Shown here in pieces: positions 8,978 through 17,459 of a stretch of 64,000 nucleotides of DNA. Both the position numbers and the translations under genes were made by a program. The first letter of the stretch is position 1, and every line of letters begins with the position of its first letter. The notes below the pieces were generated by a model. It was given only the letters and a program-made list of their open reading frames with translations, ran no database searches and was not told where the DNA came from. The stretch is taken from the NCBI GenBank assembly GCA_029246415.1, contig JAQWNF010000006.1:47366-111365 (forward strand), read 5' to 3'. Source of the DNA: Glaciecola sp. GTDB lineage: Bacteria > Pseudomonadota > Gammaproteobacteria > Enterobacterales > Alteromonadaceae.

Positions 8978-11896
8978 ATGAAAAATCATCGTTTTTCGGC
9001 TCTTAACCCTATTTCATTGGTTATTCTCTTAAGTTGTCTATCCGCTTGCGGCGGAGGGGGAGGAGGGACTCCTCCATCAACTGGGCCTGTAGGTGGTAAT
9101 ACCAATACTGCAGCAGTTATCTCTGGGGAAATGTCAGGCTCAGCTGTTGAAGATGATGTTTTAGTTACAAGTGGAACACTAAGTATTGTTGATCCTGATT
9201 CTGGTGAAGCGACCTTTACCGCCCAAACACTCATCCAAGGTAATTATGGTACTTTTACTGTCAATGCCACCGGGCAATGGAATTACACACTTTCTAACGA
9301 GTTATCAACCGTCCAAGACCTAAACGCCTCACAAAGCCTTACTGATAGCTTTACGGTTAGAAGTGCCGATAATACCTCCGCACAAATTATCGTAACGATT
9401 ACTGGTACTAATGAAGCGCCGGTTATTGTGGACGCCTTAGCAAAAGGGCAAATTGGTGACAATGATACCGTACCAACGGTTAATTGTGATGTCGTGCATG
9501 CAAGTGTTTTGGCAATCCAAAATGCCGTAGATGGTAATTTTGCAATGAACCCAGGAGAAACCGTTTGCTTGGCTTCTGGAACATATTCAGGGTTAGAGCT
9601 GAGCTTTGGAGGAGTCGGAACCGAAAGCTTGCCTATCACTGTTGCTGCACAAGTACCTGGAACAGTGACTATTTCTGGAGAAGTATCCATTGCCATGACA
9701 GGGGAATATGTTGTGTTGCAAGGCTTTATCTTTAAAGATGGCAGTCAAGACAATCAAGTTATTCAAACTCGTGCTAATAGTAATACCCCATGTAATCACT
9801 GCCGTATCACTGAAAATTCATTAATTAATATGGATGCGGGTATGACTGACACGACCAAATGGGTGTACATTTATGGTAGTGATAACAGGATAGATCATAA
9901 CTGGTTTTCTGGTAAAACTACTCGGGGTGCATTGTTAGTTATCGATCGATATCTAGCTGATGGTGTCGCCTTAGATGAGACTTTCGAAGTTGACCGAGCT
10001 CAAATTGATCATAATTACTTTGGTGATCGTCCGCCGGTAAATGGTAAACCCTATGCCGACAGCAGCGATAATGAGTATGAAGCTATTCGGATTGGTACCA
10101 GTGACTCGCATACTCTGAATTCTTACTCTGTCGTTGAACACAATTATTTTGAACGGATCCAAGCAGAGGCTGAAGTTATTTCCAATAAATCCGGCCACAA
10201 TACTATTCGACATAATACGATCAGAGATAGTTATGGCTCAATTGTGACGCGCCATGGTGAATTTGCGACTATCGAAAATAACTTTATTTTTGGTGATGAT
10301 CATCCTTTCTCTGGAGGGATCAGAATTATCGATGGCAATCATACTGTCGTTAATAACTACATCGAAGGTGCAAGATACCAAGATTCAAATTGGAATGGTG
10401 GTATCGTGTTAACCGGTGGCAATGGCTCAACCAGTAATGGATATCAAAATGTTGAAAATGTATTAGTTGCTAACAATACCATTGTCGATAGCGTAAATAG
10501 CCTGAATTTTCTTGGTGGGAACAATAGCAAAAAGCCTGATTCGGTTTGGCTGGTTAATAATATCATCGCTAATGCCGTTGGGCCGGTAATCAAAAATGCT
10601 GGCTCATTGCCAACAAACTCAACGTTCTCTGGCAATATTGTCTTTGGTCAACGTTTTGCTGATGATAGTAATACTAACGCTGCAGGATTAAGTGGGATGA
10701 GTTTTGTCACGCCCGTCTTAGAAAAATCAAGTTCAGGGGTTTATCGTCCCAGTACACAATCTCCTAATTTAGCAGCAGATCAAACGGTTGATATTAGTCC
10801 ATTTAGCTATCCAACACATGATATGGATGGTCAGGTGAGAAGTAATAACACGACGATTGGTGCTGATGAGGCATTGCAAGACTCAGTGACGCGAGGGCCG
10901 TTAACACCATCGTTAGTGGGACCATTGAGTTATACACCTCCAGCTACAGTAGGGCATGTTGTATCAGTACCTATTACTAATCATGATTTTGATAGTGCAG
11001 ATTTGATCGGATGGGTGAATACTGGCGCGGAAGTTATAGTCAATAATGATGAAGTCTTTTCTAGAGGAAGTAGCGTCAAAGTGGATAGCGCAAGTGATGC
11101 GATTGAACAAACTGTTACCGTTACACCCAACACTAATTATACTTTTTCGGCTTTTGTAAAAGGCGTAGGGGCCATATCAGTGATGGTCGGTGACACGGTA
11201 TACAGCGCGAATCAAATCAATGATGATTATCGCTTTACGACAGTGAGTTTTAATTCAGGTACGGCGACTGAGGTGACTATAAAAGCTAGTCTACCTGAAG
11301 AAGTCAGCAACAAAGCAACAATACTGAATGCTAAATTTGATAATGCTCAAGTGGATTGGGGGATCTATGAAGGAACGGGAGTAGGGCAAGTGCAAGATTC
11401 AAGTAATTCATCTGATAGCACAGATGGCTCAATTAAGTTTAAGTACAATGCGGATGATTTTGGTACACCTTTTGATCCGTATATTGCACAGTCAATCACA
11501 GTCGTCCCTAATACGGATTATACATTAACCTCTTACTCACTGCTTAAAAGCAGCCAAAGTGGCAGTACAGTGCGATTTGGTGCATTTGCTGGAGGGGATG
11601 ATTCATTATTGGCTAGTGCAAGCCCGAGTGCTGTTATGCTTGCTACTAAAGAGTCTGTTTATAGCGAGCTAGAAGCATCTGGAGCGATGAGTGGGGATGA
11701 TAGCTTCTTACGGGATTCGGTTAGCTTTAATAGCGGCGATAATTCCACAATCACGATATTCTCTCAATTTAACACCACCACGGGTGATGAGATCCGTGTT
11801 GATGAGTTTGAACTTACTTATCAGGGGGCGCCAGCAGCTGGCTCTGTTGCTTACTTTGATAGTTTCCGCTTGGTATCACATGCTGCTTTGAATTAG
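8978..11896 (+). CDS. PL6 alginate lyase lipoprotein with VCBS-like and carbohydrate-binding domains
   Basis: Secreted polysaccharide lyase related to chondroitinase B and poly(mannuronate) lyases (PL6). From the ATG at 8978, residues 1-24 form a lipoprotein signal ending LSAC, followed by a Gly-rich linker. A VCBS-like repeat lies at about 45-140 and the right-handed beta-helix catalytic region at about 155-600. K404 in SNKSGHN and R425 in TRHGEF are 21 residues apart, matching the chondroitinase B Lys250/Arg271 pair. The last 300 residues hold two jelly-roll-like modules, apparently one inside the other. The upstream TTG in the ORF track (8927) would spoil the signal peptide. It probably cleaves alginate at the outer membrane and feeds KDG metabolism. 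A clear terminator follows. Confidence 0.88.
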   Translation: MKNHRFSALNPISLVILLSCLSACGGGGGGTPPSTGPVGGNTNTAAVISGEMSGSAVEDDVLVTSGTLSIVDPDSGEATFTAQTLIQGNYGTFTVNATGQWNYTLSNELSTVQDLNASQSLTDSFTVRSADNTSAQIIVTITGTNEAPVIVDALAKGQIGDNDTVPTVNCDVVHASVLAIQNAVDGNFAMNPGETVCLASGTYSGLELSFGGVGTESLPITVAAQVPGTVTISGEVSIAMTGEYVVLQGFIFKDGSQDNQVIQTRANSNTPCNHCRITENSLINMDAGMTDTTKWVYIYGSDNRIDHNWFSGKTTRGALLVIDRYLADGVALDETFEVDRAQIDHNYFGDRPPVNGKPYADSSDNEYEAIRIGTSDSHTLNSYSVVEHNYFERIQAEAEVISNKSGHNTIRHNTIRDSYGSIVTRHGEFATIENNFIFGDDHPFSGGIRIIDGNHTVVNNYIEGARYQDSNWNGGIVLTGGNGSTSNGYQNVENVLVANNTIVDSVNSLNFLGGNNSKKPDSVWLVNNIIANAVGPVIKNAGSLPTNSTFSGNIVFGQRFADDSNTNAAGLSGMSFVTPVLEKSSSGVYRPSTQSPNLAADQTVDISPFSYPTHDMDGQVRSNNTTIGADEALQDSVTRGPLTPSLVGPLSYTPPATVGHVVSVPITNHDFDSADLIGWVNTGAEVIVNNDEVFSRGSSVKVDSASDAIEQTVTVTPNTNYTFSAFVKGVGAISVMVGDTVYSANQINDDYRFTTVSFNSGTATEVTIKASLPEEVSNKATILNAKFDNAQVDWGIYEGTGVGQVQDSSNSSDSTDGSIKFKYNADDFGTPFDPYIAQSITVVPNTDYTLTSYSLLKSSQSGSTVRFGAFAGGDDSLLASASPSAVMLATKESVYSELEASGAMSGDDSFLRDSVSFNSGDNSTITIFSQFNTTTGDEIRVDEFELTYQGAPAAGSVAYFDSFRLVSHAALN

Positions 11897-11925
11897 CTTT
11901 AAGGTGTGTGGAGTTGAGTAAAAGC

Positions 11926-11975
11926 AAAAGCCACTTATTGATGAGATAAACAGACATCTAATAAGTGGCTTTTTT
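11926..11975 (+). terminator. Rho-independent terminator after the PL6 lyase
   Basis: A 14-bp perfect stem AAAAGCCACTTATT/AATAAGTGGCTTTT encloses a 20-nt loop and is followed by a T-run. It ends the lyase transcript. Because the 5' side is A-rich it may also act on the convergent gene. Confidence 0.88.
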
Positions 11976-12013
11976 ATTTGTAAGTGAGTCTTGTGGGCTA
12001 GGCGCAAATCAAA

Positions 12014-12415
12014 CTATTTAGTTTCATAGGTGTAATTCGCGTTTGCCATATTCGCATTTCGCATGTGTACTTTCCCAGAAAAAGTTTTTGAAATATCGTG
12101 AATTTCGACATTTCCTGTGCGAAAACGATCTAGATGCGAAGCGACTTCGTCATTAGCATTCATAAGTGCAAAATTTACTACGTTTTCACCATTGCAATGT
12201 AACTTATTGGCAATCAATTTGTAGCTTCTAAGTTTCATAGTTGTTGGTCTAAACTCTTGAATTTTAACCTTCATTTGTTGCTTAGAACCCGTTGCTGCCA
12301 CCACACATAATTTACTTGCAAATGAATCATCGGCAGCTGTTATTTGCGATTTTGCAACAGCAGCTGATGATAATGTGGTTAATACAACTAATGCACTGAC
12401 TTTAACGATACTCAT
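12014..12415 (-). CDS. Small exported DUF3718-type protein
   Basis: A 133-residue protein with an N-terminal signal peptide (SALVVLTTLSSAAVA, cleavage near AKS). The mature part carries the pattern SFASKLCVVAATG ... LHCNGENVVNFA, two cysteines in the spacing seen in DUF3718 proteins of Shewanella and Alteromonas relatives. It probably forms one disulfide in the periplasm. No enzymatic motif is visible and the function is unknown. The gene at 13446 encodes a longer relative with two such units, so this stretch holds a small paralogous family. The ATG has a GGAG site upstream. Confidence 0.75.
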   Translation of the reverse strand: MSIVKVSALVVLTTLSSAAVAKSQITAADDSFASKLCVVAATGSKQQMKVKIQEFRPTTMKLRSYKLIANKLHCNGENVVNFALMNANDEVASHLDRFRTGNVEIHDISKTFSGKVHMRNANMANANYTYETK

Positions 12416-12464
12416 GATGTTTCTCCATTTTGTTAATTTAATTACTACGGTTTGGCCCTGTTAT

Positions 12465-12845
12465 TTATTTAAATATGTCTGTTGTTACATTTAAAATTTT
12501 CTCTTCTATCGTTTTTTTATCTTTGGCATTAAAAATCCAACCTAGTCTCATAATCCCACCGTATTTGTGAAATTCACACTGTGTATGATATTCAGATGTT
12601 GCTTCAACCCCGATCTTGAACTTTAATCTGACGCTTACATGTAAACCATTCCAACGGGCATCACATCCGATAATTGCATTGGGAAATAAACGTTTTTCGC
12701 CTAACGTAAAGTGCTTAATGGTAAAGTCCAATGTATCTATGATTTCCAATATTTCGTTATTTTCATGCTTAGCATTAATTTGGTTATAGAATTCATTTTG
12801 CAACGAAAGGTCTTTTATTTTAGGTGTTTTTATACTGTTGAACAT
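12465..12845 (-). CDS. Hypothetical protein, 126 aa
   Basis: I do not recognise this protein. It is 126 residues, lacks a signal peptide or membrane segment, has a mixed alpha/beta composition and ends in a Lys-rich helix (NAKDKKTIEEKILN). It lies on the same strand as, and 49 bp upstream of, the DUF3718 gene at 12014. It has AT-rich codon use like the surrounding accessory stretch. It could be a real cytoplasmic protein of unknown role; the isolated AT-rich position leaves some doubt. Confidence 0.55.
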   Translation of the reverse strand: MFNSIKTPKIKDLSLQNEFYNQINAKHENNEILEIIDTLDFTIKHFTLGEKRLFPNAIIGCDARWNGLHVSVRLKFKIGVEATSEYHTQCEFHKYGGIMRLGWIFNAKDKKTIEEKILNVTTDIFK

Positions 12846-13445
12846 GTGCGGTAAGCCCTCCGTTTACTATGAGTTTCTAGAAAGTACGTATATATTTTAG
12901 TTAGGTATTTGGAGGCTTGTATATAGGAGTTTCTCTTAATGCTGAGTGATTATTTTTGGACTGAGTTTTGCTTATAAATCTATATCGATTAAGTTAGTTT
13001 TAAGTTATTTCTTATTTTATTTTGTTATATTGATAGTTAATGGATGTTTTTTACAATAAAATTAATGATATAGCGGTGTTTTAATGTTTTTTCATACAAA
13101 CTAAAGTTTTATTTATAGTTTTTTTTGTAAGTATTAATGTGTTAAATCAATATTAGTCGAATTTTTTTGTACGAAATAGCTCACAACTAAAGAATGTAAA
13201 AAAATGTAAAATTAATAAAAAACTTGCTAAATTGGCGCGTTAACTAGTAAGAGGTTTGACCAGCTAAGTGCTGAAAATAATGGAATCTGCAATGATTTTA
13301 GGGATATCAAAAAGTGAAGGGGGATTTGTTGAGCTTGAATGAAACCGTAAATGGCTCGTTGTAATGATAATACATGAGAGTAGAAACACGACAACGAGCT
13401 ATTTAGGAGAATGATGTCACTATGCTAATTACGTTTTAGTTGTAA
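12846..13445. other. 600-nt AT-rich intergenic stretch
   Basis: No ORF longer than a few codons has a convincing ribosome-binding site here, and there is no tRNA or recognisable repeat family. It holds the inverted repeat listed separately at 13349-13404. It probably carries the promoter of the leftward gene ending at 12465. Homopolymer-rich AT sequence dominates, which is typical of accessory DNA. Confidence 0.5.
13349..13404. repeat. 14-bp inverted repeat with 28-nt loop
   Basis: AAATGGCTCGTTGT and ACAACGAGCTATTT pair over 14 positions with one G-U pair, 41 nt beyond the 3' end of the leftward DUF3718 gene. No T-tract follows on either strand. It may be a weak terminator, an mRNA 3' structure or a mobile-element end. 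Confidence 0.5.
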
Positions 13446-13925
13446 TTAGTCTTCAGATGAACGCAGTTCAACTTCTTGATCTTTAAATTTACGAACAAAT
13501 ACACTTAGGCTTTGGCTGTTACATAGTACTTTGTTGTACATGTTAAATTTAGCGCGTGCTGCTTGCTCACCATTCACAACTGCATCAAGGCATAATTGAG
13601 ATTCAAGGTTAGCATCCTTAGCGACCAATGCTATTTTTTCTACTTTGCTGACTTGTGTGCTTGTAGTTCTGTATGTTTTTGCAAATTTTCTAATGCTAAG
13701 ACCATTACAAGTCACTGACTCTGCGTAGGCTGAGAAGTTAATGTCGTTTTCTTTTACTAATGTTTTTGCTGAATCATAGCCCTGCGTTGCTGCTGTGAAA
13801 CAAACTTGAGTTGCAAAATCATTGTTGACTGTTTTGAATACGACTTTTTTGGCAAATGCACTAGTTGATGATAATGCAATTGTTGCTGCGATTGCTAATG
13901 TTGATAATTTCATAATATTCTCCAA
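13446..13925 (-). CDS. Exported protein with two DUF3718-like units
   Basis: A 159-residue protein with a signal peptide (STLAIAATIALSSTSAFA, cleavage before KKV). Two tandem units are visible in the mature part: DFATQVCFTAATQGY ... SVTCNGLSIRKFA, then NLESQLCLDAVVNGE ... VLCNSQSLSVFV. Each has a Cys pair, which suggests an internal duplication of the DUF3718 fold. ORF-track residue 1 is an ATG, but MKLSTLAIA four codons in is the better signal-peptide start, since GGAG overlaps the first codons. The function is unknown. The upstream region holds a set of dyad repeats that may control it. Confidence 0.75.
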   Translation of the reverse strand: MENIMKLSTLAIAATIALSSTSAFAKKVVFKTVNNDFATQVCFTAATQGYDSAKTLVKENDINFSAYAESVTCNGLSIRKFAKTYRTTSTQVSKVEKIALVAKDANLESQLCLDAVVNGEQAARAKFNMYNKVLCNSQSLSVFVRKFKDQEVELRSSED

Positions 13926-14239
13926 AATGTAATAAAACTAGATAACGCTGCTGCGTTGATCATATCATGCCCATATATTGAGAGAAATACAGGTGTTTCT
14001 GTAATTAAATTACATTTATTTGTAATAATTACGATATTTTACTTTTATTTTGTAATTAAATTACAATTTGTTGTTTTTTGTTCGAGAGTTTGTTCCTTTC
14101 TATTAACAATGTATTTGTTTTCGTAACATTGTCTGTTTCTTTTACACTTTGGCAGCTTTGAAAATACAGATGTTGTTAACTACCTAATTGTATAGATGAA
14201 TTTTTTTGGGAACGTTTATTGCTAAGTGTTTATTGCTAA
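13926..14239. other. Intergenic regulatory region with dyad repeats
   Basis: This 314-nt stretch separates the leftward two-unit DUF3718 gene from the rightward PEP-CTERM fragment. It contains three related palindromes (listed separately) and a 14-bp tandem duplication at its right end. No RNA gene is recognisable. Confidence 0.5.
14000..14065. promoter_or_regulatory. Three TGTAATT-A-AATTACA-type palindromes
   Basis: Identical 15-mers TGTAATTAAATTACA occur at 14000-14014 and 14051-14065, and a degenerate copy TGTAATAATTACG at 14021-14033. The start-to-start spacing is 21 and 30 bp, close to two and three helical turns. They lie 75-140 bp upstream of the leftward DUF3718 start, as expected for a regulator-binding array. 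The regulator is unknown. Confidence 0.55.
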
Positions 14240-14249
14240 GTGTTTATTG
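14214..14249. repeat. 14-bp tandem repeat, about 2.6 copies
   Basis: GTTTATTGCTAAGT occurs twice in tandem, followed by GTTTATTG. The third partial copy overlaps the GTG of the following short ORF and supplies the in-frame TAA just upstream of it. It looks like slippage at the broken end of an old gene. Confidence 0.7.
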
Positions 14250-14422
14250 AAAGTTATTTGAAATCTTATGAATATGTAGCGCGACCAAGTACTGCAGCTA
14301 TCACGGGTCACTTCGTCTATACCGAAGTAAACGCACCTAACGCTATTGCCTTGATGTTACTGGGTTTATTTGTACTTGCGTTCGCACGCAACAACACACG
14401 ATTAAAATTAAGAAAGAAATGA
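14240..14422 (+). pseudogene. Orphan PEP-CTERM-type C-terminal tail
   Basis: A 60-codon ORF whose second half looks like an exosortase sorting signal: a VNAPNAIAL motif region, a hydrophobic helix (LMLLGLFVLAFA) and a basic end (RNNTRLKLRKK). The preceding TGHFVYTEV resembles the last beta strand of a PEP-CTERM surface protein. There is no signal peptide or secreted domain, and an in-frame TAA lies one codon upstream of the GTG. I read it as the 3' remnant of a decayed PEP-CTERM gene. A functional small membrane peptide is possible but less likely. Confidence 0.55.
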
Positions 14423-14482
14423 AAATAGTGATAAGATAGCTTTCAGTTCATCTATACAGCATGCAATGTGGAAGCGGGCAAT

Positions 14483-15403
14483 ATGGTTAATTCGGTACAT
14501 GTATTATCAACAAAATTAAATCTAAAGCTAACTTTAACGCTAAGCCCAAAGTTAAATGCGGAGCTAGTCTTAGTCTTGTTATTGGCCTTTCATTTCCCTA
14601 GTCACAGTGAGACGGTAGACCCGTGGCTCAAGATCAATGACTTTGAGTCAGCTGCGGCATTGCAAGATTGGACCATCATCGACACGCAAAATGAGACACA
14701 ACCACGTATTGAAAATCCTCAAGTAACCGAAGTCCGAAAAGAGCCGTTACAGCCTAATCATTCTCAGCATTATTTGATAAAAAAGCCAGCAGCAGAAGGC
14801 GTTGTTGGTAATCGCAAGGCATTGAGTTTTGCACCCTTACCTGTCCCTATAGAAGTAGGGGATACGTACACGTTCTATTTACGTATTAACGTCGAATACT
14901 TTCCTAACAACCATGTGTTCGGTTTAAGTGATATGCGACCCGATGATATTATTAAAAACGCATACAATGCGATAGAGCCCAGTTTACGCGTCACTGACAG
15001 ATATGATCCAAATATTGATTACAAAAATGATGGCACCTTGCTAGTGCGCAAAAATAATTGGTATAGCAAGATCCATCATCCACAATCCGGTACTCCTGCC
15101 AAGCCGATGGAGACAGATACTTGGTATGAAATATGGTTGGTCGTAAATAACCAAAAGAAATCTGAAGGCGGGCAGGGATATGATGTCTATATTCGCGGCG
15201 GCAGTGAATTTCCAACTCAGCAAAAAGTATTTACCCATGCTGATTTTCGCATGCAGCGAGAAAACCCTATTTTATATTTTTTAGCAACCTGTAATACTGG
15301 TCCAATAAAAGACCCATATGGTAACGGCGGTTTGCGCTATGACGATTTGTACATGGTAAAAGGTGAGGTATTAAGCTCACCTATTACTAATATTACTTTC
15401 TAG
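14483..15403 (+). CDS. Secreted hypothetical protein with jelly-roll-like fold
   Basis: A protein of about 306 residues that I cannot assign to a named family. A Leu-rich N-terminal signal segment (AELVLVLLLAFHFPSHS) is followed by WLKINDFES, a start typical of secreted beta-sandwich or LamG-like carbohydrate-binding modules. It ends with GGLRYDDLYMVKGE, the usual last strand of such folds. DTWYEIWLVVNN fits the same fold. The ATG at 14483 is preferred to the GTG at 14468 because GGAAG lies at a usable distance. Its last 11 bp overlap the convergent gene. The position near the lyase suggests polysaccharide binding, but that is inference. Confidence 0.7.
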   Translation: MVNSVHVLSTKLNLKLTLTLSPKLNAELVLVLLLAFHFPSHSETVDPWLKINDFESAAALQDWTIIDTQNETQPRIENPQVTEVRKEPLQPNHSQHYLIKKPAAEGVVGNRKALSFAPLPVPIEVGDTYTFYLRINVEYFPNNHVFGLSDMRPDDIIKNAYNAIEPSLRVTDRYDPNIDYKNDGTLLVRKNNWYSKIHHPQSGTPAKPMETDTWYEIWLVVNNQKKSEGGQGYDVYIRGGSEFPTQQKVFTHADFRMQRENPILYFLATCNTGPIKDPYGNGGLRYDDLYMVKGEVLSSPITNITF

Positions 15404-15992
15404 AATCATCCAGTTCAGCAATCGGGAACGACTTAGCAAATGCTACTAAAGCGTCCTCGGATAACTGGCTAGATTCGAACGTTAATATCCCACCGCTTTT
15501 TAAGGTGACGAGTAATTGAGGCGAGTCGCTTTGGTTGTTAAGTGTGGCGGTGCGTCGTTGAATACGGATTTTTTTCCCTGGTGTTGCGTTAACTCCAAAC
15601 GATGCAAATGCCTCGAGCGCACTTGCCGCTATATTCGAAACGCCACCAGACAATGAGACTTGAACACTGTCATTGCCTTTGGTGTATCGGCGTTCGATCA
15701 TAGACATGCCCATTGCCTGTTGCACGTCGAGTTTGCCACCTTTATAGCCATCTATTTCATCTTTGAAGTAAGATGAGGTTTGGCCTTGTTTGAGCTGCTC
15801 TAATTGAGTCACGCACCAACGCGCTTCTTCGAGTGCACCATCAATATCACCGTCATTAAAGAGTGCAACTACATTTGAGCAAGATTCTTTTATTTCATTA
15901 TTTTGGGCATGCACGGATGAGACAAATAAAGTTGATGCAATAAGTAGGGTCGAGACTAAGGTATAAACGCGGTTTAGTTTAAAATTAACCAT
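15393..15992 (-). CDS. Exported hypothetical protein
   Basis: A 199-residue protein with a signal peptide (VSTLLIASTLFVSSVHAQ, cleavage after HAQ). The mature N-terminus has a helical CSNVVALFNDGDIDGALEEARWC segment resembling one TPR-like hairpin with two cysteines. A beta-rich part follows, containing GGKLDVQQAMGMSMIERRY. The start at 15992 (MVNFKLNR) is chosen over the ORF-track start at 16052 because AAGGAAG is well placed and the signal peptide is then N-terminal. I do not recognise the family. It overlaps the convergent gene by 11 bp at the 3' ends. Confidence 0.7.
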   Translation of the reverse strand: MVNFKLNRVYTLVSTLLIASTLFVSSVHAQNNEIKESCSNVVALFNDGDIDGALEEARWCVTQLEQLKQGQTSSYFKDEIDGYKGGKLDVQQAMGMSMIERRYTKGNDSVQVSLSGGVSNIAASALEAFASFGVNATPGKKIRIQRRTATLNNQSDSPQLLVTLKSGGILTFESSQLSEDALVAFAKSFPIAELDDSRK

Positions 15993-16125
15993 GATAAGGG
16001 ACTTCCTTGTGAGTAAGAGGTTATATAAGATACTCAATATAGTGTTAGCCATTTGTACGTATTTTTCTAGTATGCAAAAAAGAAAAAGCTATAATTAGCA
16101 TGTATATCAATATAAGGAATTTTTT

Positions 16126-16680
16126 TTGAAAAATATCACTGCCATATTATCTATATTATGCACTTGCATGATGTTCATGCTATCAGCCTCTACTAATGCC
16201 CAAACCGTTGAGTTTAAAGACGGACCTGTGATTATGGGGTTTGGTAAAAATGCCCCTGTATCGACTCACACAGTGCCAAATGATACTGTATTTAAAGTGG
16301 CTTTTGATGTGGGAAGTACTAGCGATAACAAAGATGAAGTTAATCGTAAATTTAATAGTCTTGCACGTTTTATTAATATGCATGTTGCTGCAGGTGTGAA
16401 AAAAGAAAACATTCAACTTGCGTTGGTTGTGCATGGCAAGGCGACATTAGATTTATTGGATCATACACACTATAAACAAAAATTTGCATACGATAACCCC
16501 AATAAGCCCTTACTGTTGGCTTTGATGGCTAACAATGTCAGAGTTATTTTGTGCGGTCAAAGCGCAGTTGCCTATAATGTTGAGGCGAGTCAGATAGTTG
16601 CTGGAGCGGAGGTGGAGTTATCGGCAATGACAGCTCATGCTCTATTGCAGCAACAGGGTTACACGATTAACCCATTTTAG
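16126..16680 (+). CDS. Exported DsrE-family protein
   Basis: A 184-residue protein of the DsrE/DsrF-like alpha/beta superfamily with a signal peptide (MMFMLSASTNAQ). Family features include KVAFDVGSTSDNKDEVNRKF, the central strand NIQLALVVHGKAT and VRVILCGQSAVAYNV, whose cysteine sits where the reactive Cys of DsrE-like proteins lies. Exported members are common near small stress or sulfur-related genes and their role is unsettled. The start is TTG, preceded by AAGGA, and there is no nearby ATG. It is divergent from the exported protein gene at 15393, with 133 bp between. Confidence 0.82.
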   Translation: MKNITAILSILCTCMMFMLSASTNAQTVEFKDGPVIMGFGKNAPVSTHTVPNDTVFKVAFDVGSTSDNKDEVNRKFNSLARFINMHVAAGVKKENIQLALVVHGKATLDLLDHTHYKQKFAYDNPNKPLLLALMANNVRVILCGQSAVAYNVEASQIVAGAEVELSAMTAHALLQQQGYTINPF

Positions 16681-16731
16681 GGTAAGTGTGATGTATTCAT
16701 CGGATCTCTCGATAAATTGATATTTTTTTGA

Positions 16732-16962
16732 TCACTTGTTACAAGCACAGGCTTTTTGGCCATTTGCTTGATACCACTCGTGATAATCACCCTTTGAGCA
16801 GGCACGTTTGACATTAGGGCAGGTTGAACCATCGTAACTAACCTTTGTGTTAGTGGCTTTTTCGAACGCCTCCTCAATGACAAACTCTGATAGTTGCTGG
16901 CTTAAAGGCTGTGATGAACAACCGGATATAAGGACTATAAATAGTAAAGCTAAATACTTCAT
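16732..16962 (-). CDS. Small Cys-rich lipoprotein
   Basis: A 76-residue lipoprotein: MKYLALLFIVLISGC ends in a lipobox, so the mature protein is about 60 residues. It contains four further cysteines (STCPN, RACSKG and the terminal ACACNK), probably disulfide-bonded in the periplasm. The start at 16962 is set by GGAG upstream and by the signal peptide; the longer ORF would bury the signal 21 residues in. It lies 53 bp downstream of the TonB-C protein gene on the same strand. No family was recognised. Confidence 0.7.
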   Translation of the reverse strand: MKYLALLFIVLISGCSSQPLSQQLSEFVIEEAFEKATNTKVSYDGSTCPNVKRACSKGDYHEWYQANGQKACACNK

Positions 16963-17015
16963 ACGTTCTCCATTTGTATATAAAGCCTCATTAAGAGGAG
17001 TGTTTGTTATGCGAA

Positions 17016-17459
17016 TTAGCCACATGCTAATTTTGCTTGTTGCTTACAAGACTTTTCTGCTAACTCTATTGATTCGCCGCCCATACAATAATCAAACCTC
17101 AGAGTTCTTTTTTCTGGAGCCGAAGTGGCAGTATTGGAGGTATGAGTCCACTCCCAATTTTTGAGCATCTTACGCGATTGTTTGCCGAGGCTTTTTTTAG
17201 GTATTGAGTTGATGATCTGTATATTTTCAGTTTCTCCTGAGGCGGAAATATTGAAAGATAATATAGCACAACCACTTAAGCCTGAACGGGCAAGTGCTAA
17301 TGGATATTTTGGTGTGTTTTTATTTGAACGTTCCCAAACAAAGTCATTAGATGGTGTTAAATTGGTTACCTGTACATCAGCGTACGTAATATTAACTTTA
17401 CCTAGCACATTTGTTGAGGCAACGATAAGAAGAAATGGGATTAATGTTAAAACTTTAAT
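17016..17459 (-). CDS. Exported TonB C-terminal-domain protein, non-canonical start
   Basis: The protein carries a TonB_C-like domain: KYPLALARSGLSGCAILSFN followed by SGETENIQIINSIPKKSLGK and a KNWEW segment. Energy-transducer relatives use this fold to contact TonB-dependent receptors or envelope partners. The first canonical codon is GTG at 17408, which gives no signal peptide. In the same open frame upstream lies KVLTLIPFLLIVASTNVLG, a good signal peptide, and AAGGA is six bases before an ATT at 17459 (an ATA lies two codons further up). I therefore extend the gene to 17459. If non-ATG initiation is not used, the gene is 17016-17408 and cytoplasmic. The lipoprotein gene follows. Confidence 0.65.
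   Translation of the reverse strand: MKVLTLIPFLLIVASTNVLGKVNITYADVQVTNLTPSNDFVWERSNKNTPKYPLALARSGLSGCAILSFNISASGETENIQIINSIPKKSLGKQSRKMLKNWEWTHTSNTATSAPEKRTLRFDYCMGGESIELAEKSCKQQAKLACG

Noticed and set aside
12939-12977. 12-codon ORF with AGGAG in the AT-rich gap
   Set aside because: Too short and without recognisable content; likely chance.
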